DNA from: Oleidesulfovibrio sp964593925 | Lineage (GTDB): Bacteria > Desulfobacterota > Desulfovibrionia > Desulfovibrionales > Desulfovibrionaceae | Reading direction: 5' to 3' | NCBI GenBank assembly: GCA_964593925.1 | Contig: CAZQKM010000024.1 | Span: forward strand, 1-33,972 | DNA length: 33,972 nt | Part shown: piece by piece, positions 17,830 through 24,982 of the stretch | How the letters are laid out: each line of letters opens with the position of its first letter | Position numbering within the stretch: position 1 is the first letter of the stretch | Made by a program: the position numbers and the translations under genes | The notes under the pieces: generated by a model | What the model was told of the DNA's origin: nothing | Database searches by the model: none | Seen by the model: only the letters and a program-made list of their open reading frames with translations

Positions 17830-19178
17830 GGCAGATCCTTTTCTAGAGATCCTACGGAAGACAGAGCAGCAGGGCACTTACGGTCTTGATGAGCGTGTGG
17901 CTGTTCCGGTTCGTCATCAAGATTGAACATCCTGCGGGTAAAATCAATATAGCGTTGTCCTACTCCTTCTTCTTCGTAGCGTCGTTTTAGAAAGCTGATG
18001 GGCGCATGGTGGATTTTTTTTATAATAGAATGCAGCATGGCTTCCATGGCCTGCTGTGTTTTTTCATCGACATCTCCCATGCGGCGCATAGTTTTTAGCA
18101 GTTCATCCTGCGCAATGCTTGTTGAGCGGGTGTAGAGATCAATGATGGTAGGTTGTAACTCAAGGGCACGTAGCCAGCGGCTGAATATTTCTGTTTCCGT
18201 ACTAACTATGGCTTTTGCCTTGGCTGCTTCTTCACGGCGGTGAGACAGATTTTCCTCAACAACTTCTTTGAGGTCGTCAATGTCATAGAGGTATACGTTA
18301 TCAAGGTTGTTCACGTCCGGATCAATGTCACGGGGGACAGCAATATCAATAAAAAACATGGGTTTGTTTTTACGACGCTTGAGTACCTCACGAATATCTT
18401 TTGCCCTGATGACTGCCTGCTGCGCTCCTGTGGAGCTAATGACAATATCCACTTGTGCAAGGCGGGTGACCAACTCTTCAAACAAGATGGCTTCACCATT
18501 GAACTGTTTTGCCAACTCAAGCCCGCGTTCAAAAGTACGGTTGGCCACATAGATTTTATCCACGCCGCTATTTAACAGGTGGGCGGCTGCCAGCTCAGCC
18601 ATTTCACCTGCTCCGATAAGCATTACACTGTATTGATGCATTTCGCCAAAAATACGTTTTGCCAGCTCTACAGCGGCATAGCTAATGGACACGGCACTAG
18701 AGGCTACAGCGGTCTCCGTGCGGACTCGTTTGGCAACGGAAAATGCCTTGTGCATCAGGCGATTCAGGATAACTTTGGTATTGTTGTGAGCAACGGCCTC
18801 ACGGTAGGCTCCTTTGAGTTGGCCCAATATCTGTGGTTCTCCCAACACCATAGAATCCAGACTAGAAGCCACGGTGAACAGATGCTCCACAGCTGCAAGG
18901 CCACTATGCATATAGACATATGGGCGCAGTTCATCAGGGTGTTCGTTGCATGTCCTGGCCCAAAGGTGGAGGATTGTTTCCGGGGTATCGGCACCTTTGC
19001 CAGCGGCAATGATTTCCACACGATTACATGTAGAGAGGATGATCATTTCGCTGAGGCAACCTTTGGGGGTAACGCCTGCTGCTTCCAGATGCGTACATTC
19101 TGTCAGCGCAAATTTTTCACGTACCTCAACGGTGGCTGTACGGTGGTTAAGACCAATGATAAAAATTTCCTGATTCAT
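17826..19178 (-). CDS. hemA: Glutamyl-tRNA reductase
   Basis: HemA reduces glutamyl-tRNA to glutamate-1-semialdehyde with NADPH, the first committed step of the C5 route to tetrapyrroles. The 450-residue protein starts EIFIIGLNHRTATVEVREKF and carries the catalytic Cys51 in STCNRVE. It also shows SLDSMVLGEPQILGQLKGAYREA, the NADPH-binding VMLIGAGEMAELAAAHL, and the C-terminal dimerisation domain ending in RYIDFTRRMFNL. The tail after that is Glu/His-rich and unconserved. It follows the ccsA-like gene by 3 nt and overlaps the next gene. Weak ribosome-binding sequence before the ATG suggests coupled translation. Confidence 0.96.
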   Translation of the reverse strand: MNQEIFIIGLNHRTATVEVREKFALTECTHLEAAGVTPKGCLSEMIILSTCNRVEIIAAGKGADTPETILHLWARTCNEHPDELRPYVYMHSGLAAVEHLFTVASSLDSMVLGEPQILGQLKGAYREAVAHNNTKVILNRLMHKAFSVAKRVRTETAVASSAVSISYAAVELAKRIFGEMHQYSVMLIGAGEMAELAAAHLLNSGVDKIYVANRTFERGLELAKQFNGEAILFEELVTRLAQVDIVISSTGAQQAVIRAKDIREVLKRRKNKPMFFIDIAVPRDIDPDVNNLDNVYLYDIDDLKEVVEENLSHRREEAAKAKAIVSTETEIFSRWLRALELQPTIIDLYTRSTSIAQDELLKTMRRMGDVDEKTQQAMEAMLHSIIKKIHHAPISFLKRRYEEEGVGQRYIDFTRRMFNLDDEPEQPHAHQDRKCPAALSSVGSLEKDLP

Positions 19179-19181
19179 GAG

Positions 19182-20006
19182 CTACTGCTGAAAGCTATGG
19201 TGAGTGGGCATAAAGTAGTTGACGCCGACAAGTGAGAACATAGTGAGTGCAAAAAGCCAAACTGCCAATTTGGCGGCTTTGCGCCCCCGCCAGCCCAACA
19301 TGAGCCGGTGATGAAAAAGAAGCGCAAACAGGAACCACACCACAAGTGATACAAGTTCCTTGGGGTCCCAAGTAAGGACACGCCCCCACTGCATGCGTCC
19401 CCAGATAAAACCACTGAGCATTCCCAGTGTATACAGGGGCAGGCCGGCCATTACTGCAACATGGTTGACTCTGTCAAAGGCATTCAATGAGGGAAGATCT
19501 TTGGCAAATGTACTGAGCCTGTCTTTATTTTTAATTTTTTTGTCCATGTACAAAAAGAGCAAACCCGCACTGAATGCCATGGCCATCAAGCCAAGGCTGA
19601 GAAAAAGCGAACCGATATGTAGACTGAAAAAAAGTCCAGACCATGACGCAGGAAATGTGGTTTGAACTGTGGTAATATGCAAAGAGGCAATAAACAGCAA
19701 TAAGGCCAGCGGTGCCGCGGTTACAGCAAGAAAGGCAAGGCGCATTTTCCACCACATAATAAAATATATCAGCAGCATACTCCATGAGAGCATTTGCATG
19801 TAATCCCCTTTTGTCATCTCGGCCCATGAAACGTCCACAAGAGTAAGCGCTAACAGCAGCGTGTGGGCTCCGAAGCCGGCGACGGTCAACCAGCAGGCCA
19901 ATGTTGTGGCACGGTAGCGGCGTGCGGCAAATCCGAACAAGCCGATACAAGTACCCAGCAGGTACAGGGTGGCAATAATCAGCGCAAGTAGTTTAAGCAA
20001 AGTCAT
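19182..20006 (-). CDS. Cytochrome c assembly / HemX-like membrane protein
   Basis: This 274-residue inner-membrane protein belongs to the CcsA/HemX (cytochrome c assembly) family, with about eight hydrophobic segments. The conserved WDPKE element appears in GFIWGRMQWGRVLTWDPKE, near residues 205-225, followed by LVSLVVWFLFALLFHHRL. Histidines before and after it could be haem ligands. CcsA-type proteins handle haem for cytochrome c maturation, while HemX-type proteins adjoin hemA and are linked to HemA level. Position next to hemA leaves both open. I start at ATG 20006, with GGAG 9-10 nt upstream and homology-like MTLLKLLALII; it overlaps the preceding gene by 14 nt. Confidence 0.86.
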   Translation of the reverse strand: MTLLKLLALIIATLYLLGTCIGLFGFAARRYRATTLACWLTVAGFGAHTLLLALTLVDVSWAEMTKGDYMQMLSWSMLLIYFIMWWKMRLAFLAVTAAPLALLLFIASLHITTVQTTFPASWSGLFFSLHIGSLFLSLGLMAMAFSAGLLFLYMDKKIKNKDRLSTFAKDLPSLNAFDRVNHVAVMAGLPLYTLGMLSGFIWGRMQWGRVLTWDPKELVSLVVWFLFALLFHHRLMLGWRGRKAAKLAVWLFALTMFSLVGVNYFMPTHHSFQQ

Positions 20007-20670
20007 CCAACAATTCTCCAATGGAATTGTGCAGTGCCTCAGGGAGCAGGTGCAGCAACAATTGTTTTGCATCGTCATGGCGTTGCTGACGTAGCATTTC
20101 GGCCAAGTCCGACGCAATTATGGTACGAAATAACTCAGTATTCTGATTTGTGGGGTACTTTTGTGCCAGAACTATGGGGCGCAAACGTCCCAGCAGGGTT
20201 GCAATGGCAGTATACCTTTCTCCGAACCAGGTCTCAAGATCCATGCGGATGGAACGTGCTAGGGCAGGGCTGTGCCCACCGGTGGAAAGTGCTACCAGTA
20301 TGTCCCCTCGTCTGAAGTGGGCAGGTACTATAAAAGTGCCAGCATCCGGTGCATCAGCCACATTGCAAAAAACTCCATATCGCTGGCATGCTTCGGCCAC
20401 AGCGGCGTTAATTTGGGCACAGCCTGTTGCGGCAAAAACCAGTGCGTTTCCTTTGACATCTTGTTTATGGAATGGGCGGCATTGATACTCTACCGGTCCG
20501 GCAAAGAGCAGTTCTTGCCATGAGTCATCGCAGGGTCGTGTATCAATGATGCATACGCGTTGGGGGTTGCATGCCAACAATGCCTTTAGCTTGCGTTTGC
20601 CCACTGCCCCTCCTCCCACGATAAGACAGCGCGCATTGTTGAGATCAAGCAGTAGAGGGTAGTATTGCAT
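19993..20670 (-). CDS. Precorrin-2 dehydrogenase (sirohaem synthase N-terminal type)
   Basis: This enzyme oxidises precorrin-2 to sirohydrochlorin with NAD. The 225-residue product matches the CysG N-terminal/Met8 family: YYPLLLDLNNARCLIVGGGAVGKRKLKALL, then FCNVADAPDAGTFIVPAHFRRGDILVALSTGGHSPALARSIR. No methyltransferase domain is fused, so uroporphyrinogen methylation must be done elsewhere. In sulfate reducers sirohydrochlorin feeds sirohaem for sulfite reductase and the alternative haem route. I start at ATG 20670 from homology (M-x-YYP). It opens the minus-strand operon, and a CTATACT that could be a -10 box sits just before the ATG, so the message may have little or no leader. Confidence 0.9.
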   Translation of the reverse strand: MQYYPLLLDLNNARCLIVGGGAVGKRKLKALLACNPQRVCIIDTRPCDDSWQELLFAGPVEYQCRPFHKQDVKGNALVFAATGCAQINAAVAEACQRYGVFCNVADAPDAGTFIVPAHFRRGDILVALSTGGHSPALARSIRMDLETWFGERYTAIATLLGRLRPIVLAQKYPTNQNTELFRTIIASDLAEMLRQQRHDDAKQLLLHLLPEALHNSIGELLDDFA

Positions 20671-20727
20671 GACGACAGTATAGCGTCCAGGCAGATAAAG
20701 GAAAAGGAGAAAGTCGTGTGCCTCTTC

Positions 20728-20756
20728 TTGCCGCATGCTATGGAATACGCTAAAAA
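20728..20756 (+). promoter_or_regulatory. Possible promoter for the glycosyltransferase pair
   Basis: TTGCCG (20728-20733) and TAAAAA (20751-20756) are 17 nt apart. They lie about 30 bp before the start of the GT9 gene in the divergent intergenic region. The match is moderate. Confidence 0.35.
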
Positions 20757-20785
20757 AAGCACGTATACCAAAAATGTGAGTACGT

Positions 20786-22066
20786 ATGAGAAAAGCCCTT
20801 GTCATCCAGCTTGCCCGTTTTGGGGATATTATTCAGACCAAACGTTTACTGCTGACACTTTTGTCCCGCTTTGATGAAGTGCATTTTGCCGTGGACGCCT
20901 CGCAGACGCTTCTTGCCCGTTTGATCTATCCTGGCGTGCGGATTCATGAAGTGCTCGCGCATGGTGGCCGGGGTAGCATGGATATGTTTACGGTTAATCG
21001 TTGTACATTTGCCACGTTGGCTGCAAAAAAGTTTGATGCGGTGTACAACCTTAACTTTTCCCGTCTCAACCTGGCCATGTCCACCTTGTTTGATGCCCAG
21101 AGTATACACGGGTATTATATGCAAGATGGTCAGCCCGTTGTACCTCTATGGGCAAGAATGGCTTTTCGTTGGACACGAAGACGTGTTGTTGCGCCCATGA
21201 ATCTTGTGGATTTTTGGGCGGGATTTGCCTCGCATCCCCTGGCTGCCGGAGCTGTCAACCCCATTGCCGGCCCCAAAGGTGGGGGAATAGGCGTTGTGTT
21301 GGCAGGGCGTGAGTCACGCCGTTCTTTGCCGCCTGCTGTACTTGCCCGCTGTGTACGTGCTATTTTTGAAAGTCTTGGTGCCCCGTCTGTAACCTTGCTT
21401 GGAAGCAAGGGGGAAAAGGCTCTTGCTCACCAAGTGTTACGCCATTTTTCTGGCCCTATGCTGGACCATGTTACAAATCTTGCGGGTAAAACAGACTACA
21501 AGGCTCTGATGGATGTTGTGGGTACTTTTGATACCTTGCTTAGCCCGGACACAGGAACCATGCATTTGGCCGCTCACTTGGGTACCCCTGTACAAGCATT
21601 TTTTTTGTCTTCTGCCTGGTGCTATGAAACAGGTCCCTATGGCCTGGGCCACAAGGTCTGGCAAGCGTATACAGACTGTTCCCCTTGTGAAGAAGTCCGC
21701 CCCTGTCCTGTTAATGTAGCTTGTCTGCAGGGGTTTTCCGACAAGCGTTTTCTCGGGTTACTTGCTGGACGTCCCACAGAGGAGTATCCCCCCGTCATGA
21801 CAGGGCTTGCAAGTACCATAGACTCCTTGGGCGTTACTTATCTGCCTGTATTTGGAGCGGACCCTATGTCTGCCATGCGTCGCGAATTGCGCGCCTTGGT
21901 TTTGGAATTTTTGAATAAGCGGGCTGTTTCTTGCCACAGTGTGCCGGCACGCCATTGCATGCCCCCGCAGGACAGACACGAGCTTGCCCAGCGTCTGTTT
22001 CATGAAAGCGATTGGATGCTTAACAGCAGCAGTGCAGCAACTTTTGCGGAGATACTCGTTGATTGA
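20786..22066 (+). CDS. Glycosyltransferase family 9 (heptosyltransferase-like)
   Basis: GT9 enzymes add heptose or related sugars to the lipopolysaccharide core on the cytoplasmic face of the inner membrane. The 426-residue protein opens ALVIQLARFGDIIQTKRLLLTL, the typical GT9 start. The C-terminal half has VTLLGSKGEKALA, VTNLAGKTDY and LLSPDTGTMHLAAHLGTPVQAFFLSSAWCYETGPYG, the acceptor/donor-site block. A Cys-rich stretch, CSPCEEVRPCPVNVAC, follows, as in some GT9 proteins. The last 90 residues are extra and unassigned. The stop at 22066 lies just before the Shine-Dalgarno-linked start of the next gene. The sugar and acceptor cannot be read from sequence. Confidence 0.87.
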   Translation: MRKALVIQLARFGDIIQTKRLLLTLLSRFDEVHFAVDASQTLLARLIYPGVRIHEVLAHGGRGSMDMFTVNRCTFATLAAKKFDAVYNLNFSRLNLAMSTLFDAQSIHGYYMQDGQPVVPLWARMAFRWTRRRVVAPMNLVDFWAGFASHPLAAGAVNPIAGPKGGGIGVVLAGRESRRSLPPAVLARCVRAIFESLGAPSVTLLGSKGEKALAHQVLRHFSGPMLDHVTNLAGKTDYKALMDVVGTFDTLLSPDTGTMHLAAHLGTPVQAFFLSSAWCYETGPYGLGHKVWQAYTDCSPCEEVRPCPVNVACLQGFSDKRFLGLLAGRPTEEYPPVMTGLASTIDSLGVTYLPVFGADPMSAMRRELRALVLEFLNKRAVSCHSVPARHCMPPQDRHELAQRLFHESDWMLNSSSAATFAEILVD

Positions 22067-22077
22067 GGAGAATGCTC

Positions 22078-23385
22078 ATGCATGCTTTTAACGATATGCA
22101 GGATACTGCGGCCACCTTAAGCAAGGCTCGTGTACTGGTTATTTTGCCTTTTTATGGCGGTTCATTGCCCATTGGTCGTTATTGTGTAGATGCACTGAAT
22201 GCTCTTGGCCATACCGTAGAAGTTTTTGAAGCTCCAGATTTTCATCCCGCATTTACGGCTCTCACAACGTTGCGGGTGACCACAGATCGTCTCGAGTACC
22301 TAGAAAACAGTTTTTTGCAGGTTGTCTCACAGGCCATACTGGCAAAAGTGGAAACCTTTGACCCTGATCTTGTGCTTGCGCTTGCGCAGGCACCTTTGAG
22401 CAGACAGGCTTTGAAGCGATTACGTAAAGATGCTGTGGCCACAGCCATGTGGTTTGTGGAAGACTTTAATGTCTTTACCTACTGGCGAGCTTTTGCTCCG
22501 TATTATGATTTTTTTGCGGTCATTCAAAAGGACCCCTTTTTGGAAGAGTTGCATCAGATAGGTGTGGAAAACGCACTATACCTGCCCATGGCGGCGCTTC
22601 CTTCTTTCCATCGTCCCATGGACCTAACGCCAGTGGAAAAAAAGAAATTCGGGGCTGACCTTGCGTTTCTTGGGGCGGGATATCCCAACAGGCGCATCGC
22701 ATTTCGACAGTTCACAGGATATGATTTTAAAATTTGGGGGACTGAATGGGAAGGAGAAGCGTTTCTGGAGCGCCATGTGCAGCGCAAGGGGGCCAGAATT
22801 ACACCCGCCGAGGCGGTGACTATCTATAATGCGAGTTGTATCAACCTGAATCTGCATTCCAGTGTATATGCGACAGAACTTGTAAGCGGGGGGGACTTTG
22901 TCAACCCCAGAACGTTCGAACTTGCGGCTTGTGGTGCGTTTCAACTGGTCGATGAGCGTTCGCTTATGTCTGAACTGTTTGCCCCTGATGAAATGGTAAC
23001 CTTTAATTCTCTGGATGAGCTCCATGCTTTGATCAAAGTATATGCTCATGATGAAGAGGCGCGCGGACAATACGCCCTTAAAGCCCGAGAACGCGTTTTA
23101 CAAGAGCATACTTATATGCACAGAATGCAAACCTTGTTGGAATATATTCATCAGCGTCGGAACAACTGGCCTGCAGAACGACAATCCTTGTTTGCAGAAG
23201 GCTTTGGAGTGGATATTCCACCAGAGTTGCAAACAGAGCTGACCGTACTATTGAATGAGCTAGGTATGCCGCTTGATACCTCATTCAAGGATCTTGCGTG
23301 GCGCATACGCCAGCGGCAAGGGCGTTTGAGCGACCTTGAGACTGCCGTGCTTTTTTTAGAGGAATGGAAAAAGCAGTATGCATAA
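22078..23385 (+). CDS. CgeB-like glycosyltransferase
   Basis: The 435-residue protein resembles the CgeB/DUF3880 group of GT-B glycosyltransferases. The N-terminal half starts ARVLVILPFYGGSLPIGRYCVDALNALGHTVEVFE and includes TAMWFVEDFNVFTYWRAFAPYYDFFAVIQ. The C-terminal half has ADLAFLGAGYPNRR, INLNLHSSVYATELVSGGDFVNPRTFELAACGAFQLVD and SLDELHALI, the typical nucleotide-sugar site block. I start at ATG 22078 because GAGGAG (22065-22070) lies 7 nt ahead; the ATG at 22072 and TTG at 22063 are too close to it. It pairs with the GT9 gene and probably acts in the same surface polysaccharide pathway. A terminator overlaps its end. Confidence 0.82.
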   Translation: MHAFNDMQDTAATLSKARVLVILPFYGGSLPIGRYCVDALNALGHTVEVFEAPDFHPAFTALTTLRVTTDRLEYLENSFLQVVSQAILAKVETFDPDLVLALAQAPLSRQALKRLRKDAVATAMWFVEDFNVFTYWRAFAPYYDFFAVIQKDPFLEELHQIGVENALYLPMAALPSFHRPMDLTPVEKKKFGADLAFLGAGYPNRRIAFRQFTGYDFKIWGTEWEGEAFLERHVQRKGARITPAEAVTIYNASCINLNLHSSVYATELVSGGDFVNPRTFELAACGAFQLVDERSLMSELFAPDEMVTFNSLDELHALIKVYAHDEEARGQYALKARERVLQEHTYMHRMQTLLEYIHQRRNNWPAERQSLFAEGFGVDIPPELQTELTVLLNELGMPLDTSFKDLAWRIRQRQGRLSDLETAVLFLEEWKKQYA

Positions 23386-23423
23386 AAAAATACGCTTCGA
23401 ACCAAGGTCCGAAGCGTATTTTT
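23386..23423. terminator. Bidirectional terminator between the CgeB-like gene and the selenoprotein gene
   Basis: A 14-bp stem, aaaaatacgcttcg (23386-23399) with cgaagcgtattttt (23410-23423), closes a 10-nt loop. A-rich and T-rich flanks let it terminate both the plus-strand gene ending at 23385 and the minus-strand gene ending at 23488. Confidence 0.88.
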
Positions 23424-23487
23424 CATATATGACCTATGCAGTTGTGACGATAGTCTCCCGAAGGAGGCTGGCATCACGCGTGGGCTG

Positions 23488-23799
23488 TTAACCGCACGAG
23501 GTACAACTGCTACAGGAACTACCTCCACTGCCCAAAGGCTGCGCAGACTCCACCTGAAACCCCATATACGAGAGGTCAATTTTGATGGACTCTGCTTGCT
23601 CCAGCAATGACTTGTTTACAGCAAAGGTAAATCCTTTTATTTCATATACATTATCATTTTCGTTTGGCTCATCCAGAGCCAATGCCAGCCTGGGGCCGCT
23701 TCAGCCGCCGGGTGCCAAGTACACGCGGATGGAGCTACGCTCTTTGTCCGCAAAGTAAGACTCAAGCTCTTTATGAGCGCTGTCAGTAACTTCAAGCAT
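23488..23799 (-). CDS. HesB/IscA-like selenoprotein, UGA read as selenocysteine at codon 33
   Basis: The frame runs from ATG 23799 (GGAGG at 23806-23810, 6 nt before it) to TAA 23488-23490, giving 103 residues. It is interrupted only by UGA at 23701-23703, in LAPGG-U-SGPRLALALDEP. IscA/HesB proteins have Cys there (Cys35 in E. coli IscA), and the three C-terminal Cys here (96, 99, 102) fall where IscA has Cys99 and Cys101. Sequence after the UGA keeps the family pattern, including FTFAVNKSLLEQAESIKIDL. A hairpin after the UGA looks like a bacterial SECIS. The protein probably binds an Fe-S cluster or is redox active. Ordinary gene callers would start it after the UGA or call a pseudogene. A TGC/TGT-to-TGA mutation is the alternative. 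Confidence 0.82.
23664..23682 (-). promoter_or_regulatory. Putative bacterial SECIS hairpin inside the coding sequence
   Basis: On the minus strand, TTGGCTC pairs perfectly with GAGCCAA (7 bp) around the loop UGGAU. It starts 19 nt after the UGA, and the two loop Gs lie 27-28 nt after it. The known bSECIS model wants a stem-loop just after the UGA with a conserved G in the apical loop, roughly 16-37 nt away. The hairpin also fits within conserved protein sequence. Confidence 0.72.
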
Positions 23800-23810
23800 T
23801 CCGTTCCTCC

Positions 23811-24140
23811 ACAATTCTGGTATGGATAAAGAAGTAAAATTCCTGGAAGGGTTTGTCAATGGGGGTATGGAAATCTCTACAAAGAGGGTGGGGTGTTTAC
23901 CTTAAATCAAAAGGCGGACTAATGCCGCTAGGGGGCTTGGGGCCATTTGATCCGGGGTGAACAAAGCAAAAGGTATGGAGCAGTGTGACTACCCTGCGAC
24001 AGAAATATATTTGGGCTTGCTGAGATGCGATATACCATAGTAAATGTTTATTATACCGACTGGAGCCGAACAGCCATTTGCCATGCCGCGTATGGGTATA
24101 CTCGAATCAAAAAATAACCGCAGCACATGAAAAGGGCATT
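23811..24140. other. Intergenic region between the divergent HesB-like and pyrR genes
   Basis: These 330 bp contain the candidate promoter of the minus-strand selenoprotein gene and the leader of pyrR. Beyond that I see no open frame, tRNA or terminator. The AT-rich part near 24015-24055 could hold the pyrR promoter, but no convincing -35/-10 pair stands out. I looked for a repeat or riboswitch and found none I can name. Confidence 0.4.
23831..23859 (-). promoter_or_regulatory. Candidate promoter of the selenoprotein gene
   Basis: On the minus strand a perfect TTGACA (23854-23859) is followed after 17 nt by TACTTC (23831-23836), 32 bp before the ATG. The -35 is consensus and the -10 is weak. 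It supports expression of the gene as its own unit. Confidence 0.4.
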
Positions 24141-24674
24141 ATGCAAAAGAAGTGTATTCTTTCGGAACAGGATATGGCGCGCACTCTTGAGCGCTTAGCA
24201 TATGAAATTATGGAATGCCACGGTGACAGTGAAAATTTGGCCATTGTGGGCATCCAGCGCCGTGGGGTGAATATTGCAAACAGGTTGTGTGATATACTCC
24301 GTGCAAAATTGAAAAAAGAGATTCCTTTGGGGAGCCTTGATATCAATCTATACAGAGATGACTGGACAAGCCTTGACGCGCAACCAATGATTAACCAGAC
24401 AAAGTTGCCCTTTGCTGTAGATGGGTCAAGAGTGGTGTTGGTAGACGACGTGCTGTTTACCGGCAGGACTATCCGTTCGGCGCTTGAGGCCATATTGGAT
24501 TATGGCAGGCCACAAAAGGTGGAGCTGCTGGTTCTGGTTGACAGAGGACACCGTGAACTCCCCATTCGTGCTGATTTTACAGGTAAAACAGTGTTTACTG
24601 GTAAGGATGAGCATGTCAATGTGCAGGTACGCGAGCGGGACGGAGAAGACTCGGTTGTTTTGTTTCTACCATAA
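24141..24674 (+). CDS. pyrR: PyrR-like regulator / uracil phosphoribosyltransferase
   Basis: PyrR proteins regulate pyrimidine genes by binding their mRNA leaders in Gram-positive bacteria and also have uracil phosphoribosyltransferase activity. The 177-residue product has the family length. It shows DSENLAIVGIQRRGVNIANRL, SLDINLYRDD, the PRPP-binding VVLVDDVLFTGRTIRSALEAI, and VLVDRGHRELPIRADFTGK. I start at ATG 24141, since AAAGGG precedes it and homology begins with the following residues; an earlier in-frame start at 24078 has no Shine-Dalgarno. No pyr biosynthesis gene is nearby, so its role (RNA-binding regulator or enzyme) cannot be told from context. Confidence 0.93.
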   Translation: MQKKCILSEQDMARTLERLAYEIMECHGDSENLAIVGIQRRGVNIANRLCDILRAKLKKEIPLGSLDINLYRDDWTSLDAQPMINQTKLPFAVDGSRVVLVDDVLFTGRTIRSALEAILDYGRPQKVELLVLVDRGHRELPIRADFTGKTVFTGKDEHVNVQVRERDGEDSVVLFLP

Positions 24675-24982
24675 AAAATAAAAGCAGGCTTCTATTAAGC
24701 AGTTGGGAACTCTTGGCATCTGTGAGTAATATTGGGCCTGTTGCTTTGCCTCTTGGGGCGCATGGGAAGCAGTATTTTTTCACGTTGTTTCATGCGCTGT
24801 CAGGTGTATATTTTTACGTGGTTTTTATGAGTACACGTGGCTAGAATTGCTTGCCACCGGTATTATGACAGTTTGACTGACAAATGTTACCCACATATTT
24901 AATTCATTTCTTGGTACCTGCTGCTTTTGGGGGGTAGGTTGGTCAAAGCATCCGGGTAGCTATGGCTGCCTTTTGCAGACGA
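24675..24982. other. Convergent intergenic region between pyrR and argB
   Basis: This 308-bp stretch separates the ends of pyrR (+) and argB (-). I find no strong terminator hairpin with a T-run, no credible open frame, and no RNA gene I recognise. Short T-rich tracts are present. It could hold a small RNA, but nothing in the sequence supports naming one. Confidence 0.4.

Noticed and set aside
23488..23682. A 64-residue gene starting after the UGA
   Set aside because: The sequence before the UGA is in the same frame, continues the IscA/HesB pattern, and has a much better Shine-Dalgarno and ATG. A start after the UGA would lack half the domain.
23488..23799. HesB-like gene as an ordinary pseudogene
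   Set aside because: There is no other stop or frameshift, conservation continues on both sides, the UGA replaces a Cys, and a SECIS-like hairpin follows. A recent nonsense mutation stays possible but is less likely.
24675..24982. Small RNA or riboswitch in the pyrR-argB gap
   Set aside because: No conserved RNA motif, promoter-terminator pair or long stem was recognised, so naming one would be guesswork.
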